A DNA stretch of 14,385 nt. It comes from Coriobacteriia bacterium (GTDB lineage: Bacteria; Actinomycetota; Coriobacteriia; Anaerosomatales; JAUVQN01). The notes beneath the pieces are model-generated. The model did no database searches and was not told the DNA's origin. It saw nothing but the letters and a program-made list of their open reading frames with translations. Position 1 is the first letter of the stretch; every line of letters starts with the position of its first letter. Location of the stretch: assembly GCA_030598125.1 (NCBI GenBank), contig JAUVQN010000010.1, forward strand, positions 1-14,385, in the 5' to 3' direction. This document shows, in pieces, positions 12,764 through 14,385 of the stretch. The position numbers and the translations under genes are program-made.

Positions 12764-14385
12764 TCGCGTGACGCTACCTCGAAGCTGATGGAGTTGCGCG
12801 AGACCGAACCGCTCGGCCCCTTCGACGATCATGACGATCGCGTTGGGTACGTCCACTCCGACCTCGACGACGGTCGTCGCGACGAGGACGTCGACACTCC
12901 CTCCGCGGAAGCGGTCCATCACATCGCGCTTCTCGTCCCCGGTGTTCTTCCCGGTGACGAGGTCCACGGTGAGGTCCGGGAAGACCTCCTCGGCCAGACG
13001 CGCGGCTTCACGCGTGGCCGCCTTGGCCTCCGCGTCGTCGGACTCCTCGACCAGCGGGCAGATGACGTAGGCCTGGCGACCGGAGCGGACCGCCTTCCGG
13101 ACCGCGTCGTACGCCTCATCTCGGTCGTCCCTGGGCACGATCCGGGTCGTGACGGCCTCGGCTGGGGTACGGCCCGATGGCCGCTGTCGCAGATACGACG
13201 TGTCCAGGTCCCCGTGAAGCGTGAGCGCAAGACTCCGGGGTATGGGCGTCGCCGTCATCACGAGCACGTCGGGTGCGGCGCCCTTCTCACGCAGGGCGAG
13301 ACGCTGCTTCACGCCGAACCGGTGTTGCTCGTCGACGATGGCGAGGGTCAACTGCTCGAACCCGACCTCGTCTGAGAAGAGCGCATGCGTGCCGAGAGCG
13401 ACGGTCGTATGGCCGTCCGCAAGCGACGCCAACGCCGCGGAGCGCTCCGCGGCCGGAGTGGACCCGGTGAGGGACACCCAGGGGATCCCCGCCGCGTCCA
13501 GCAGAGGACCCAGACGGTGTACGTACTGCTCCGCGAGCACCTCGGTCGGCGCCATCATCGCGGCCTGCGTGCCCGAGTCATGGACGGCCGCAAGCGCCAA
13601 GGCGGCGACCGCCGTCTTGCCGGTGCCCACGTCACCGAGCAGCATCCGGCCCATCGGGACATCCTCCGACATTGCCTCGAGTATCTCGCCGCTCGCGCGA
13701 GTCTGATCGTCCGTCAGGCGGAAGGGGAACGCATCTCGCACGGCCGCGAGCGCACCGCCGTCGATGACGTGAGAGAAGCCTTCACCGGGGCCGCCCGCCG
13801 AGGCCCGGCGCAGCGCGAGCGCGACCTGGAGGACGAGCAGTTCCTCGTAGACGAGACGCCGGCGCGCGTCCGCGAGCTCCGTCGCGCTTCCTGGGAAATG
13901 CGCGTCGGACAGGGCCGTGGCGCGCGGCACGAGGCCGTGCGCCCGTCGCAGGTGCACCGGGAGCGGGTCCGGCACGTCCCGGGACGACTTGAGCGCCTCC
14001 AGCACGAGGCGGCGCATCCAGTTCGCGCTGATGCCCTCCGTCGTCGGATGGACAGGGAGGATGCGTCCCTGCGCGCCTTCGCCCTCCGCGTCGATCCGCT
14101 CCGTGTAGGGGTTGCGCATCTGCTTGAGGCCGTAGTCCATCGCGACGCGCCCCGCGAACGCGACCCTGTCGCCGACGGTGAACCGGTCGGCCATGTACGG
14201 CTGGTTGAACCACACGCCCACGAGGGCTCCCGTCCCATCGACGAGAGCGATCTCCGTGATGCTCAGGCGCCGCCGCGGCCGCTTCACCTTGATGTCATGG
14301 ACGGTCCCCACGACGGTCGCGTCGCTCCCGACCGCGACGTCGGCGAGCGTCGCCGTGTGTGAGAGGTCGAGGTAGCGGTGCGGGA
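12761..14385 (-). CDS. recG: ATP-dependent DNA helicase RecG, main part (5' end beyond window, stops early at motif VI)
   Basis: RecG remodels stalled replication forks and branched DNA. The visible 540 codons start inside the N-terminal wedge/OB domain (PHRYLDL, then LSITEIALVDGTG and VWFNQPYM). The helicase core follows with Walker A GDVGTGKT (13613-13636), MMAPTEVLAEQ (motif Ia), DEQHRFG (motif II) and MTATPIPRSLALT (motif III). Motifs of the second RecA lobe are ATTVVEVGVDVPNA and FGLAQLHQLRG. The product then ends in a mutated motif VI at a TGA, in frame with the RecG tail. The frame is open to the right window edge; no start codon is seen, and the GTG at 14311 is internal. As written, the protein would lack motif VI arginines and the translocation region and is probably inactive unless the TGA is an error or is bypassed. 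Confidence 0.9.
   Translation of the reverse strand, partial: PHRYLDLSHTATLADVAVGSDATVVGTVHDIKVKRPRRRLSITEIALVDGTGALVGVWFNQPYMADRFTVGDRVAFAGRVAMDYGLKQMRNPYTERIDAEGEGAQGRILPVHPTTEGISANWMRRLVLEALKSSRDVPDPLPVHLRRAHGLVPRATALSDAHFPGSATELADARRRLVYEELLVLQVALALRRASAGGPGEGFSHVIDGGALAAVRDAFPFRLTDDQTRASGEILEAMSEDVPMGRMLLGDVGTGKTAVAALALAAVHDSGTQAAMMAPTEVLAEQYVHRLGPLLDAAGIPWVSLTGSTPAAERSAALASLADGHTTVALGTHALFSDEVGFEQLTLAIVDEQHRFGVKQRLALREKGAAPDVLVMTATPIPRSLALTLHGDLDTSYLRQRPSGRTPAEAVTTRIVPRDDRDEAYDAVRKAVRSGRQAYVICPLVEESDDAEAKAATREAARLAEEVFPDLTVDLVTGKNTGDEKRDVMDRFRGGSVDVLVATTVVEVGVDVPNAIVMIVEGAERFGLAQLHQLRGSVTR

Noticed and set aside
1..14385. Mobile elements, phage genes, CRISPR arrays, tRNA or rRNA genes, toxin-antitoxin or defence genes
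   Set aside because: None seen; the window is almost fully occupied by conserved housekeeping genes with gaps no longer than 166 nt.

Overview
The window is high-GC (about two-thirds by eye) bacterial chromosome. Every supported gene lies on the minus strand, so transcription runs from high to low coordinates. The gene order recG-rsmD-coaD-SepIVA-like-DUF177-rpmF ... rnc-smc is the conserved actinobacterial division/RNA-processing neighbourhood. A complete type II fatty-acid operon (plsX, fabH, fabK, fabD, fabG, acpP, a second FabK/NMO-family flavoprotein, fabF) sits inside it. FASII with the flavin enoyl reductase FabK, rather than type I FAS or FabI/InhA, points to a deep-branching or anaerobic actinobacterial lineage (Coriobacteriia-like). 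This is inference; no marker gene settles it.

Right part (14385 to about 10900): recG runs in from the right edge, carries an in-frame TGA inside helicase motif VI, then continues in the same frame to a normal C-terminus. It overlaps rsmD by 4 nt, rsmD overlaps coaD by 4 nt, and a small coiled-coil SepIVA/DivIVA-like protein follows 11 nt later. Middle (10872 to 9981): a DUF177/YceD protein, then a 166-nt gap with a plausible extended -10 promoter, then rpmF (ribosomal protein L32). Left-middle (9940 to 2675): phospholipid/fatty-acid genes, mostly overlapping or a few nt apart, with longer gaps only at plsX-fabH (96 nt, with an inverted repeat), fabG-acpP (46 nt) and acpP-NMO (102 nt, with a hairpin). 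Left (2678 to 1): rnc, overlapping fabF by 4 nt, then a 94-nt gap with a possible promoter, then the N-terminal 614 codons of smc, cut by the window edge in the hinge domain.

Together the genes cover initiation (FabD, FabH, ACP), elongation (FabF, FabG, FabK) and delivery of acyl chains to phospholipid (PlsX). No 3-hydroxyacyl-ACP dehydratase (FabZ/FabA) or acetyl-CoA carboxylase is present, so these must be encoded elsewhere.

The most interesting items are: (i) the second NMO-family protein between acpP and fabF, which has a CX2CX3CX4C motif suggesting an Fe-S flavoenzyme, possibly a FabX-type maker of unsaturated fatty acids; (ii) the stop codon plus clustered substitutions in recG motif VI; (iii) a 21-bp perfect inverted repeat inside the smc coiled coil; (iv) an Asn-to-Asp change in the FabG catalytic tetrad. 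No phage, transposon, CRISPR array, tRNA or rRNA was seen. The many long plus-strand open frames are GC-driven shadows.
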